From contig JAWOIB010000114.1 in assembly GCA_046484845.1 (NCBI GenBank), positions 1 to 43,575 on the forward strand: DNA of 43,575 nucleotides. Reading direction: 5' to 3'. Shown piece by piece: positions 7,853 through 15,602 of the stretch. How positions within the stretch are numbered: the stretch's first letter is position 1; the number at the start of each line of letters is the position of its first letter. Source of the DNA: DSBX01 sp046484845 (GTDB lineage: Bacteria > Hydrothermota > Tepidihabitantia > Tepidihabitantales > Tepidihabitantaceae). A model generated the notes under the pieces. The model made no database searches. It had not been told where the DNA came from and saw only the letters and a list, made by a program, of their open reading frames with translations. The translations under genes and the position numbers were made by a program.

Positions 7853-9691
7853 CTAGAACCCCCCGGCTTTGCCGGTATTGTGCATCCCGCCCTGCCATTT
7901 CGGCCAGGCACTGGGCGCGAGCGTGCCTTCGGTGTACCCGGCCACGAGGTAGAGCGCATCCAGCCCGACGATGACGATGTCGCCGATCGAGGTGAGCGCC
8001 GGGTTCGATTCCGGCAGCTCGAAGTCACGCCGGGCGCGGCCGCCGCGGCCGGTGGAGCGCATCGGCGCAAACTGGGCGCAGTTGACGAGCCAGACGTAGG
8101 CGCCGTCTTCCTGCTTGATGCAGTGGAGCACGTCCTGGTCGTCGTGGAGGTAGATGAGCCCGTTGGCGGTGAGAATCGGGCTGGTCTCGATGTCGGAGGC
8201 GTCGGTGAGCGCGATGTTCCAGACCGCGCCGCCGGTTTCCGGGTTCAGGCGGTACACCCGGCCCATGCCGGTCGCGACGTAAACCGCGCCGATGCCGAGG
8301 ACGATGCGGTTGGCCTCGCCGTTGACCTGGACCCGCCACCTGACGGTGTTGTCCGGGTTGAGGCAGTAGACGTTGCCGCCGATATCACCGACGTAGATGT
8401 GGCCGGCGGTGCCGACGACCGGCGAGGAGAGCGCCGTGCCGCCGGTGGTGAGCACGGTGTCGAAGACCGGGTTGAGGTTGTTGCCGTCCAGCACCAGCAG
8501 CCGGCCGTTGTCGGTTACGACGATGACCTGCCCGGCCGGGTTGATGGCCGGGTTGCTCTTGATGCCCGGGACGGAGTAGTGAGCGTTGTACCTGCCGCTG
8601 GCGCCGTTGTCGGTCAGGTAGTAGATGCGGTCGTCGTCGCGGGTGCAGTAGATCTTGTTGCCGTTGACCGCGGGCACACCCCACTCGATGTAGGACGGGT
8701 ACTCGCGGCTGGAGTCGGGCCAGCTCCATTGCTTGCTCAGCCCGAGGTTGAAGGCGTAGAGCTCGCCGTTCTCGTTGCCGACGATGATGTTGCCGGTCTG
8801 GGCGACGTAAGCCGGGTGGCCGGTGTAGTAGTCTTCGTCGGTGGAGCTGCTGCGCACCCCGACCCGGCTGTCGGAGGTCTTGATGCCGTAGAAGCGGCCG
8901 AATTCGTCCTCGGCCCCGACGTAGATCAGCTCGTCTTCGTTCCGCACCTGGATGACCGGCGAGCCGATGGCCGGGCCTTCGTCCTCGTCCGGGGTGATCC
9001 AGGCCCAGATGACCACGCCGGTCGTGTCGACCCTGACCATTACCGAGTCGGACCAGCCGGACATCGAGCCCTTCTGGTCGCGGGCGCGGACCTTGACGTA
9101 GTGCTCGCCGAGGGTGCGGAACCGGCCGTAGTCCTCGACCGGGGTGCCGCTCGGGACGAGCGGGGTGGTCCAGTTGCCGAGCGTGTTGCTGTAGTTGAAC
9201 TGGAACTGGATGCTGTCGCCGTCCGGGTCGGTCGCGACCGCCTCGAAGCGGGTGTCGCGGTTGCGGGCGGTCTGGATCGGGGCGTAGGTGATGCGCACGT
9301 CGGTCGGGGACTGGTTGGGCGAAATCGTGACCGTGACCGGGTCGGACCAGTCCGATTCGAGCTCGGGTTTGTCGGCGACGAACGCCAGCGCCTTGACCTC
9401 GTAGCTGCCCGCGTCGGTCCAGACGTGGCGGAGGGTGGCCTCGGTGCCGGACGGGTAGTCGATGGCCGAGGTGTCGGTGACCCCGTCGTCCCAGTTGACG
9501 ACGTACTTGACGTTCTTTTCCTGCGGCTGGGTGGAAACGGCCCGGATCGCGACCTCGGCGTTCTGGTAGACCGTTCCCGAGGGCGGCGTGAGCTGGGGCT
9601 CGGTCGGCGGGTCGTCCCCGCACTTCAGCGCCAGCGTGAATACCGCCAGCAACCCGATGCCGGCGATGAGAATCAGTTGTCTGCGATTCAT
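7853..9691 (-). CDS. Secreted PQQ-type beta-propeller lipoprotein with tandem PKD/Ig-like domains
   Basis: The 612-residue protein has an N-terminal hydrophobic segment ending at ALKC (Cys24), a plausible lipobox. Two PKD-like domains follow at about residues 35-130 (VNWDDGVTDT) and 130-225 (RDTRFEAVATDPDGDSIQFQ). Residues 230-612 are quinoprotein-like propeller repeats (ELYAFNLGLSKQWSW, GHIYVGDIGGNVYCLNPD). It resembles the protein ending at 6199 in plan but is longer, and the two look like ancient paralogues. A GGGAGG site lies 6 nt before the ATG. Only 40 nt separate it from the upstream gene on the same strand, so both are probably one transcript ending at the hairpin at 7805-7832. The C-terminus again has a WPKWQGGMHNTGK ending. 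Confidence 0.8.
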   Translation of the reverse strand: MNRRQLILIAGIGLLAVFTLALKCGDDPPTEPQLTPPSGTVYQNAEVAIRAVSTQPQEKNVKYVVNWDDGVTDTSAIDYPSGTEATLRHVWTDAGSYEVKALAFVADKPELESDWSDPVTVTISPNQSPTDVRITYAPIQTARNRDTRFEAVATDPDGDSIQFQFNYSNTLGNWTTPLVPSGTPVEDYGRFRTLGEHYVKVRARDQKGSMSGWSDSVMVRVDTTGVVIWAWITPDEDEGPAIGSPVIQVRNEDELIYVGAEDEFGRFYGIKTSDSRVGVRSSSTDEDYYTGHPAYVAQTGNIIVGNENGELYAFNLGLSKQWSWPDSSREYPSYIEWGVPAVNGNKIYCTRDDDRIYYLTDNGASGRYNAHYSVPGIKSNPAINPAGQVIVVTDNGRLLVLDGNNLNPVFDTVLTTGGTALSSPVVGTAGHIYVGDIGGNVYCLNPDNTVRWRVQVNGEANRIVLGIGAVYVATGMGRVYRLNPETGGAVWNIALTDASDIETSPILTANGLIYLHDDQDVLHCIKQEDGAYVWLVNCAQFAPMRSTGRGGRARRDFELPESNPALTSIGDIVIVGLDALYLVAGYTEGTLAPSAWPKWQGGMHNTGKAGGF

Positions 9692-9731
9692 CAGTCCTCC
9701 CTGGTCAATTGCGGCTCAAGCGCGCCGGCGG

Positions 9732-10766
9732 CTACCTGGTGACCACCGGCCCGTGGAAATTGCCCTGGGCCGGGAACCGGACGCTGCCGCCGCGACCGTC
9801 CTCGAAGTGAAAGTAGTAGTCATGCTCCCAGCCGACATGGTGGCGGGTGCGGTAGATGTACAGCCCTTCGTGGGGCTTGCCCGCGGCGAGCTTGATCGGG
9901 TACTCGATGCCGTTGATGTAGATGAGCGCGAGCGCGGGGGCGTTGCCGTCGGGGTCCCGGTAATGGACGGTGTAGGCGTACTTGGTGCGGTAGCTGCCGG
10001 TCGGGGGGATGAGCCGGTTGTCGGTGAGCGTGGGCACCGCGTTCGGGGTCTCGGTGACCTCGGGCCCGCGGATGAAGCCGTGCACCGGGTGGGTCGCACA
10101 GTAGCCGTCGCCGTCAATCGCCTCGAAGTAGTAGGCATGCGGGCCGGCGGGCAGCGTCGTCTGGTAGATGTAGGTGCCGTTGTTGGGCGTGCCGTCGTGC
10201 AGCTTCATGTCGTGGCGGATGCCGTCGACGACCACGGTGACACGCTGGGGTCTCTTGCAGATGTCGCGGTCGCGGTAATGGACGGTGTAGGCGTAGAGCC
10301 GGTTGTCGTTGCCGCGGTCGTGGTACACGCCGCCGTTGGTCAGGACGGCCTGGCGGTTGTAGCGCGTACGGCCGCCGACCCAGGGGCCGGGTTTGGCGCC
10401 GTAGCGCGGGAAGCGCTCGCTGTGGCCGCTCTGGTTCTCGGCGTAGAAGAAGTACTCGTACTCGCCCTGCTCGGGCAGGTTCACCCGCGCCCGGTAGATG
10501 CCGTCGTGGGCGCTGCCCTTCGCGAGGCTCAGCGGGTAGTTGCTGCCGCCGATGTTGACTTCGATCCGGGCCGGGGCCTCAGCGGACGGGTCCTTGTAGC
10601 GGACCGAGGCGGTGAAGGCGGTCCGGGTAGTGCCGTCCATCGGCCGGATCATCGGCTGGCAGAGGCAGGGCTTGAGAGTGGCTTCGGCAGCCGGGGCCGG
10701 GGCTGCCATGATGGCGAGGACGATAACCAACAGGCCTGCGACACAAGCATGATGCTGTCTGCGCAT
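9732..10766 (-). CDS. Secreted protein with three Ig-like repeats
   Basis: The 344-residue protein starts with a signal peptide (about 27 residues, ending APAPAA). The mature part consists of three repeats of about 100 residues. Each has a Y-x-D-x-x-x-x-P pattern (FTASVRYKDPSAEAP, YTVHYRDRDICKRP, YTVHYRDPDGNAP), a short 'v-I-x-G-x-x-Y/H' strand, a G-x-Y-x-Y/R strand and an aromatic EYEYFF/HAYYFEA/HDYYFHF strand, ending with a glycine-proline linker. This is an Ig-like or CBM48-like beta-sandwich in tandem. No catalytic residues are apparent and no precise family is recognised; a surface-binding or structural role is inferred. An AAGGAGG site lies 4 nt before the ATG. It is followed closely by the propeller lipoprotein gene. 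Confidence 0.7.
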   Translation of the reverse strand: MRRQHHACVAGLLVIVLAIMAAPAPAAEATLKPCLCQPMIRPMDGTTRTAFTASVRYKDPSAEAPARIEVNIGGSNYPLSLAKGSAHDGIYRARVNLPEQGEYEYFFYAENQSGHSERFPRYGAKPGPWVGGRTRYNRQAVLTNGGVYHDRGNDNRLYAYTVHYRDRDICKRPQRVTVVVDGIRHDMKLHDGTPNNGTYIYQTTLPAGPHAYYFEAIDGDGYCATHPVHGFIRGPEVTETPNAVPTLTDNRLIPPTGSYRTKYAYTVHYRDPDGNAPALALIYINGIEYPIKLAAGKPHEGLYIYRTRHHVGWEHDYYFHFEDGRGGSVRFPAQGNFHGPVVTR

Positions 10767-10902
10767 GCTTCCTCCTTATTTTACTGCTTCCTCCCGGCAC
10801 GGGGCCGGGCGACGGCTGCCCGGGCCGGGTTGCTGAAGGGCCGAAATCAGGACTCTGCCTTGGGCCGTCACCCCGGGCGGGGTCGCGGCAGCAGAGTGCC
10901 GG
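10767..10902 (-). promoter_or_regulatory. Long structured 5' leader of the three-repeat protein gene
   Basis: From the predicted transcription start near 10902 to the ATG at 10766 is a leader of about 136 nt. On the transcript ACTCTGC (10897-10891) can pair with GCAGAGT (10858-10852). Inside it CCG pairs with CGG, and a CCCC/GGGG hairpin occupies 10871-10882. A second GC-rich structure lies at about 10794-10835, followed by a single-stranded A-rich stretch and AAGGAGG. No known riboswitch consensus was recognised. It could be a regulatory leader, or could also serve as the terminator of the symporter transcript. Confidence 0.45.
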
Positions 10903-10908
10903 TTGGGA

Positions 10909-10937
10909 ATTATAGGTCTGCGGTTTCCGGGTGTCAA
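10909..10937 (-). promoter_or_regulatory. Consensus promoter overlapping the symporter stop codon
   Basis: On the minus strand TTGACA (10932-10937), 17 bp and TATAAT (10909-10914) form a full-consensus sigma-70 promoter. The TGA stop codon of the symporter gene is part of the -35 hexamer. Confidence 0.8.
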
Positions 10938-12427
10938 GACGGCTCCCGGTCGGCCGGTCGGCTGCCGAACGCCGCGTCCAGGATTGCGGCCGGAGGCGCG
11001 GGGGTGAGCAGGCCGACCGCGAGGTAGAGCAGCAGCCCGACCGCCAGCCCGGGAATGAAGCCGTGCAGCCCGAGCGGCCGCCGGAATGCCTCCCAGGCCA
11101 GTGCGGTCAGGCAGCCGCCGAGCATCGAGGCGAGGGTGCCGAGCCGGGTGGCCCGGCGCCAGTAGAGCCCGAGGACGTAGGGCCAGAGCGTGGTCGAGGC
11201 GATGACCGCCCAGGCGAAGCCGGTGATGACCAGGATCATCGCCGGCGGCCGGAGCGCGACCGCGAGCGCGACCAGCCCGACGCCGACCGAGGCCAGCCGG
11301 GACCAGCGCACCTGCCCGCGGTCAGACAGCCGGCGGTGGAAAGCGTCCCGGGCGAGGTCTTTGACGAGCGAGCTGACTACCACGATCAGCACCGCGGCGA
11401 AGCTGGACATCCCGGCCGCGACAACCGCGGCGAGGAAGACCGCCGAGGCCCAGGGCGGCATGACGTCCCGGACCAGGAAGGGTATCGCCAGGTCGTAGGC
11501 CTGCGCGCCGGTGGCCCGGGCGGTCTCGGCGATTTCCGGGCGGAGCAGCCGGGTGAGCGCGCCGTTGAGGTAGGGCAGGAGCGCCATCGCGCCGCCGACG
11601 GTGGCGAGCACGGTGCCGAGCCTGAGCACCTTCGAGCTCTTGACGGAGTAGAAGCGGGATACGAGCTGGGGCATGCCCCAGACCCCGAAGCTGACAATCA
11701 TCGAGTAGGAGATGAGCCCGGACCAGCCCCAGATTCCGGGCGTGCGCAGGTACTGGCCGTTCTCGACCGCGGCCAGCCGGGCGCAGGCCGCGCCGAACCC
11801 GCCCAGCCGGGTGAGCGCGAGCACGGTGAGCAGCACCAGCCCGAAGATCATCACCCAGCCCTGGAAGAACCCGGTCCAGACCACCGCCAGGTACCCGCCG
11901 AGCGCGACGTAGGCCACGATCATCAGCCCGGAGAGCAGGATCGAGGTTTCGTAGGAGATGCCGAGCAGGACCTCGAACGCGTTGCCCATGCCCTTGAGAA
12001 TCGAGACCGAGTAGAGCACGAGGAAAAACGCGATGACCAGCGCGGCGATGACCCGGGCGGCGGGCGAACCGTACCGGCGGGCGAAGAAGTCGGGCATGGT
12101 GATGGAGTTGAGCCGGCCGGTCATCCGGCGGGTACGGTGACCGAGCACGGTCCAGGCGAGCAGGGTGCCGACGATGACGTTGGTCGCGCCGACCCAGAGC
12201 GTGGCCAGTCCGAACCGGTAGCCGAACCCGCCGCCGCCGATGATGACCACCGAGCTGTAGTAGGCGGAGACGAAGCTGAACGCGGTTACCCAGGGCCCGA
12301 CCGAGCGGGAGCCGAGGAAGAACCCCTCGGCCGAGGATTTCACCCGGCGGCCGGTGACGATGCCGACCGCGAACATCGCCAGCAGATAGAGCGCGAGGAC
12401 GAGGACGTGGACCGCGACGGGAGACAC
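10934..12427 (-). CDS. Sodium:solute symporter (SSS/SLC5 family)
   Basis: The 497-residue protein is an integral membrane transporter with about 13 hydrophobic helices. Family marks are the N-terminal SSAEGFFLGSRSVGPW segment, the sodium-site region AFSFVSAYYSSVVIIGG, the ITMPDFFARRYGSP motif after helix 3, the KGMGNAFEVLLGISYE loop and the late SSFAAVLIVVVSSLVKDLARD helix. It resembles the PutP/PanF branch; the substrate cannot be told from sequence. It starts with GTG three nucleotides after the stop codon of a 38-residue membrane protein gene and shares its promoter. There is no strong Shine-Dalgarno site, so translation is probably coupled to the small gene. Confidence 0.88.
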   Translation of the reverse strand: MSPVAVHVLVLALYLLAMFAVGIVTGRRVKSSAEGFFLGSRSVGPWVTAFSFVSAYYSSVVIIGGGGFGYRFGLATLWVGATNVIVGTLLAWTVLGHRTRRMTGRLNSITMPDFFARRYGSPAARVIAALVIAFFLVLYSVSILKGMGNAFEVLLGISYETSILLSGLMIVAYVALGGYLAVVWTGFFQGWVMIFGLVLLTVLALTRLGGFGAACARLAAVENGQYLRTPGIWGWSGLISYSMIVSFGVWGMPQLVSRFYSVKSSKVLRLGTVLATVGGAMALLPYLNGALTRLLRPEIAETARATGAQAYDLAIPFLVRDVMPPWASAVFLAAVVAAGMSSFAAVLIVVVSSLVKDLARDAFHRRLSDRGQVRWSRLASVGVGLVALAVALRPPAMILVITGFAWAVIASTTLWPYVLGLYWRRATRLGTLASMLGGCLTALAWEAFRRPLGLHGFIPGLAVGLLLYLAVGLLTPAPPAAILDAAFGSRPADREPS

Positions 12428-12430
12428 CGG

Positions 12431-12547
12431 TCAGTCTCCGTCCTTGAAGCGCACGAGGACCGCCCAGAGGATGCTGGCGACCGCGGCGGCCGCGACCGCG
12501 ATAATGGCGGAGAAGGTCAGCCACGGACAGCCGAAGGGTCCAGCCAC
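12431..12547 (-). CDS. 38-residue membrane protein, candidate symporter accessory subunit
   Basis: This short gene encodes 38 residues: an N-terminal GPFGCPWLTF, one Ala/Val/Ile-rich transmembrane helix (about residues 13-32) and a charged VRFKDGD tail. It sits immediately upstream of the SSS symporter, with 3 nt between stop and start, and has its own promoter with the GTG exactly 6 nt after the -10, supporting its reality. SSS and related transporters are often paired with a tiny single-helix 'symporter small accessory protein', typically starting with a short polar segment containing a Pro-Trp pair. Position, size and that PW pair suggest this is such a subunit. The assignment is inference; the sequence itself is low complexity. 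Confidence 0.6.
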   Translation of the reverse strand: MAGPFGCPWLTFSAIIAVAAAAVASILWAVLVRFKDGD

Positions 12548-12553
12548 GCTGCG

Positions 12554-12581
12554 ATGTTAGCGGGCGAAGGGTTGATGTCAA
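12554..12581 (-). promoter_or_regulatory. Leaderless promoter of the symporter pair
   Basis: TTGACA (12576-12581), 16 bp, TAACAT (12554-12559), then 6 nt to the GTG at 12547 on the minus strand. The transcription start would fall on the start codon. Confidence 0.7.
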
Positions 12582-12598
12582 CGCCCGGCCGGGGCCGG

Positions 12599-13675
12599 TC
12601 AGTGCCGGGCGACCTGCTTGACCGCGACCGCGCCGCCGACGAACGCGCCGATGTAGAAGCTGAACAGCCGCCAGAGGACGACGAACACCCCGAGCATGTG
12701 GCGCGGGCAGAGCATCGCGTACAGCCCGGCCGCGCCCGCCTCGGCCACCCCGCCCGCGCCCGGGGTCGGGATGTAGAGCAGGATCGCGACGAGCAGGTTG
12801 TTGATGCCGAGCACGCGCGGGACGTCCTCGAACCCGATGACCCCGAGCCCGCCGAGAATCGCGGCGGTCATCCCGAAGTAGGACAGGCCGTAAACAACGG
12901 TCAGCAGCGCGGCGACGAGCAGGTACCAGACGTTCCGGCCGATGAAGTAGAGCTTCAGCCCGTCCGCGAAATGCCGGAACTCGCCGAGGGTGCGGACGAG
13001 CAGCCGGCGCAGCCGGCCGGGCTCCGGCTTCGCCGCCAGCCGGTCGCGCCAGCGGGCGACGATCGCCGGGAAGAACAGCGTCAGCACCACGAACGCGGTG
13101 CCGCCGGCGATGATGACCCCGATGTAGGTGCCCAGCACCTTGAGCAGGACGGAGCTGATGTTCAGCCGGGTGGCGATGAACGGCGCGGCCGCGAACACCA
13201 TCCCGTAGAACAGGATGCCGCGGGCGAGCAGCATCGCCGAGGCCTTGCCGGGCGAGATGCCCCACCGGTTCATGGCGTAGAGCTGGAGCGGCAGGCCGCC
13301 GACTTGGAACGGGGTGATGGCGGCCATGAAATACCCGACGAGGATGATCTCCGCGGAGCGGATGATCCCGAGCCGGTGCTCGCCCGCCCGGGAGAGTACC
13401 GCCAGCCGCAGGCCGTCCACCCCGGTCGCGACCAGCCAGAGCAGGCCGGTCAGCAGCAGCCAGTGCGGCTTGAGCCGGGCGAGGTCAGCGAGCGTCTCCC
13501 GGCTGACGGTCACCGCCATCACCACCACCGCGGCCACCACGCCGATGAGCACGAATAGCCGGATGCCGCGCCGGATGTTGCGCGCGCGCAGCCGCTCGCG
13601 GACTTCCTCCTCGGTGGCGGGGCGGGTTTCGACCGGGGGCGGCAGTCCCTGCCCGGCGCGTGCTGGCTCGGTCAT
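12599..13675 (-). CDS. Lysylphosphatidylglycerol synthase TM region/UPF0104 family membrane protein
   Basis: The 358-residue protein has a cytoplasmic N-terminus rich in Arg/Glu (to about residue 38) and then 7-8 membrane helices. It matches the flippase-like domain of MprF/AglD2 proteins (PF03706 type): VATGVDGLRLAVLSR, AEIILVGYFMAAITPFQVGG, and above all the C-terminal IPTPGAGGVAEAGAAGLYA loop. The soluble synthase domain of MprF is absent, so it is more likely a lipid or glycolipid flippase component than a lysyl transferase. Substrate unknown. The ATG at 13675 is 9 nt downstream of a -10 box. It is divergent from the LEA-14-like gene. Confidence 0.85.
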   Translation of the reverse strand: MTEPARAGQGLPPPVETRPATEEEVRERLRARNIRRGIRLFVLIGVVAAVVVMAVTVSRETLADLARLKPHWLLLTGLLWLVATGVDGLRLAVLSRAGEHRLGIIRSAEIILVGYFMAAITPFQVGGLPLQLYAMNRWGISPGKASAMLLARGILFYGMVFAAAPFIATRLNISSVLLKVLGTYIGVIIAGGTAFVVLTLFFPAIVARWRDRLAAKPEPGRLRRLLVRTLGEFRHFADGLKLYFIGRNVWYLLVAALLTVVYGLSYFGMTAAILGGLGVIGFEDVPRVLGINNLLVAILLYIPTPGAGGVAEAGAAGLYAMLCPRHMLGVFVVLWRLFSFYIGAFVGGAVAVKQVARH

Positions 13676-13684
13676 AGCTCGGTG

Positions 13685-13712
13685 ATGTTAGGGTTCGCGA
13701 CGCGTGAGTCAA
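13685..13712 (-). promoter_or_regulatory. Promoter of the UPF0104-type gene
   Basis: On the minus strand TTGACT (13707-13712), 16 bp, TAACAT (13685-13690), 9 nt to the ATG at 13675. It lies back to back with the promoter of the divergent gene, with only 9 bp between the two -35 boxes. Confidence 0.65.
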
Positions 13713-13721
13713 GCGAGGGCG

Positions 13722-13749
13722 TTGACTTCGCCGGTCGGCCGGGTATTAC
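13722..13749 (+). promoter_or_regulatory. Leaderless promoter of the LEA-14-like gene
   Basis: TTGACT (13722-13727), 16 bp, TATTAC (13744-13749), then 6 nt to the GTG at 13756. Confidence 0.65.
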
Positions 13750-13755
13750 TTCAGG

Positions 13756-14244
13756 GTGAGACCATCAATACTGCTCGCGACCGCGCTGCTGCTGGCGGTG
13801 GGCTGCGCCCCGCGGCTGGAGCCGGTCGGGGTTGACTTCCAGAACCTGCGGCTCGACGGCTTCGAACGCGGCGAGTTGGACCTGCTGATTACCAACCCCA
13901 ACCGGGTCGCAGTGGACATCGAGGCGATGCGCTACTCGCTGGCGCTGGGCCGGGACACGGTCGCGCTGGGCGAGCGGCAGGTGCCGCTCCGGGTGCCGGC
14001 CGGGGACACGGTGACCGCAACGTTCGGGTTCGAATTCCGATTCGAGCTCGACGGCATCTTCAACCGGCTGGGCGCGCTGCTCGACGATACGCTCCAGTTC
14101 GAGCTGGACGGTCGTTACTCGGTGCCGGGGCTGTTCGGACCCAGGCGCTGGCCGTTTCGCTACCGGCACGAGCTTCCGCTGCGGGCGGAGGTCGAGAAAC
14201 TGCTCGGGCCGCTCCGGTCGCTGTTCGGCGGAGAGGGTCGGTGA
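13756..14244 (+). CDS. LEA-14/WHy-domain lipoprotein
   Basis: The 162-residue protein begins with a short signal peptide and lipobox AVGC (Cys17 with the GTG start). The mature part is a single LEA type 2 (WHy) beta-sandwich: an initial NLRLDGFERGELDLLITNPN segment with the typical N-P-N, then IEAMRYSLALGRDTVALGE and a VPAGDTVTATFGFEF strand. Bacterial members are surface lipoproteins associated with desiccation or stress; the molecular function is unknown. The GTG is set by a -10 box 6 nt upstream. Its last codons overlap the start of the dehydrogenase gene by 4 nt, so the two are co-translated. Confidence 0.8.
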   Translation: MRPSILLATALLLAVGCAPRLEPVGVDFQNLRLDGFERGELDLLITNPNRVAVDIEAMRYSLALGRDTVALGERQVPLRVPAGDTVTATFGFEFRFELDGIFNRLGALLDDTLQFELDGRYSVPGLFGPRRWPFRYRHELPLRAEVEKLLGPLRSLFGGEGR

Positions 14245-15389
14245 AGGTAGCGGTGTTCGGCGCCGGGATGATGGCCCGGGCGGTGGTGTACGACCTGCTG
14301 GGTCGGCCCGGGGTCGGCGAGGTCCGGGTCGCGGACCGCGACCGGCGGCGGCTCGGCGCGTTCCAGCGGTGGTTCCCGGGCCGGGAGCTGCGCACCGCGG
14401 CGGTGGACGCGGGGGTGCGGCGGCAGGCGGAGAAGTTCATCGGCGGGTGCGACGTGGCGGTGTCCTGCGTGCCGTACTCGTTCAACCTCGGACTGACCGA
14501 GGCGGCGCTCGCCTGCGGGGCGCATTTCTGTGACCTCGGCGGCAACAACGACGTGGTGCGGGCCCAGCTTGCGCTCGATGCCCGGGCGCGGCGGGCCGGG
14601 GTGACGGTGGTGCCCGACTGCGGGTTGGCGCCCGGGCTGGTCAGCATCATCGCCGCGGACGCGCTGGAGCGGCTGGACCGGTGCGAGAGCATCCGGCTGC
14701 GGGTCGGCGGTCTGCCGCGCCGGCCGAGGCCGCCGCTCAACTACGCGCTGGTGTTCTCGGCCAACGGGCTGGTCAACGAGTACTCGGAACCCTGCGAGGT
14801 CCTGCACGGGGGCAGGCCGGCGATGGTGCGGCCGCTGGCCGACCTCGAAACGCTGCGGTTCCCGCCGCTGGGCCGGCTCGAGGCGTTCAACACCTCGGGC
14901 GGGGTCTCGACCCTGGTCCGGACCCTGCGGGGCAAGGTCCGCGAGCTGGACTACAAGACCATCCGCTACCCGGGCCACTGCGAGAAAGTCCGCCTGCTTC
15001 TCGACCTCGGGCTTGCCTCGGTCGCGCCGGTCGAAATCGGCGGGCGCGAGGTTTCTCCCCGGGAACTGCTCATCCGGCAGCTTGAGACCACGCTCGGATT
15101 CGAGCAGGACGACCTGGTCCTGCTCCGGGTGGACGCGACCGGGACGCGGCGCGGCCGGCCCTGCCGGATCCGCTACCGGCTGTTCGACCGGGCGGACCGC
15201 CGGACCGGGCTGACCGCGATGATGCGCTGCACCGGGTTTCCGGCCGCGCTGGCCGCGTTCACGCTCGGCCGGGGCGAGGCCCGTCGGGCCGGGGTGCTGC
15301 CGGGCGAGCTGGCGTTCGCGCCCGGGCATTACCTTGCCGGGTTGCGCGAGCGCGGGCTGAGGCTTACCGTCCGGTCCGGTAGGTCCTGA
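14241..15389 (+). CDS. Saccharopine dehydrogenase-fold protein, probable lysine 6-dehydrogenase
   Basis: The 382-residue protein begins with a nucleotide-binding Rossmann motif (VAVFGAGMMARAVVYDL). It continues with DLGGNNDVV, the GVTVVPDCGLAPGLV segment, EAFNTSGGVSTLVRTL and LDYKTIRYPGHCEKVRLL. This ordering closely follows lysine 6-dehydrogenase as I remember the Geobacillus enzyme, and less closely the yeast-type saccharopine reductases. The family reaction is NAD-dependent oxidative deamination of L-lysine to allysine (cyclising to piperideine-6-carboxylate). Substrate is inferred from similarity only. The start is a GTG overlapping the end of the preceding gene. Confidence 0.8.
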   Translation: MKVAVFGAGMMARAVVYDLLGRPGVGEVRVADRDRRRLGAFQRWFPGRELRTAAVDAGVRRQAEKFIGGCDVAVSCVPYSFNLGLTEAALACGAHFCDLGGNNDVVRAQLALDARARRAGVTVVPDCGLAPGLVSIIAADALERLDRCESIRLRVGGLPRRPRPPLNYALVFSANGLVNEYSEPCEVLHGGRPAMVRPLADLETLRFPPLGRLEAFNTSGGVSTLVRTLRGKVRELDYKTIRYPGHCEKVRLLLDLGLASVAPVEIGGREVSPRELLIRQLETTLGFEQDDLVLLRVDATGTRRGRPCRIRYRLFDRADRRTGLTAMMRCTGFPAALAAFTLGRGEARRAGVLPGELAFAPGHYLAGLRERGLRLTVRSGRS

Positions 15390-15454
15390 CCGCGAGGACG
15401 GACGGGGACATGACGCAATTGTCCTGAATTGGGATCGTGTTCCAGTTCCAGCGG

Positions 15455-15475
15455 GGGCGGGCTTCAGGACCGCCC
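15455..15475 (+). terminator. Hairpin between converging genes
   Basis: GGGCGG (15455-15460) and CCGCCC (15470-15475) form a 6-bp stem with a 9-nt loop, 65 nt after the dehydrogenase stop. There is no T-run, so terminator function is uncertain. Confidence 0.3.
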
Positions 15476-15482
15476 GGAGATG

Positions 15483-15563
15483 TTACCTGTCGGGGAAGCG
15501 GCCGAGCCCGCGGCTCGCGCCGGTGACGAGCGCCAGCCGGCCAGAGAGGTCTATCCTAACCAT
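15483..15563 (-). pseudogene. N-terminal remnant of a short-chain dehydrogenase/reductase (FabG-like)
   Basis: An ATG at 15563 opens a 26-codon frame reading MVRIDLSGRLALVTGASRGL, then GRFPDR and TAA. The first 22 residues are an unmistakable SDR start with the TGxxxGxG cofactor motif complete to G-L-G-R. After that Arg the similarity stops; the rest of the roughly 250-residue enzyme is missing. It lies 39 nt downstream of the aminotransferase gene on the same strand, so the intact ancestor was probably its operon partner. The sequence beyond (about 15390-15480) shows no SDR similarity in any frame and contains a different, AT-richer motif. Confidence 0.75.
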
Positions 15564-15602
15564 CGGGGTCGTTGGTTCCGCGACCGCGGAAGGCGGGCGC
15601 TA

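Noticed and set aside
10767..10902. Known riboswitch (c-di-GMP, cobalamin, TPP, SAM) in the long leader
   Set aside because: None of the conserved core words of these classes could be matched; only generic GC stems were found.
10931..13558. Plus-strand open frame of 875 codons opposite the symporter and UPF0104 genes
   Set aside because: Low-complexity R/P/E/D/G product antisense to two well-supported membrane protein genes.
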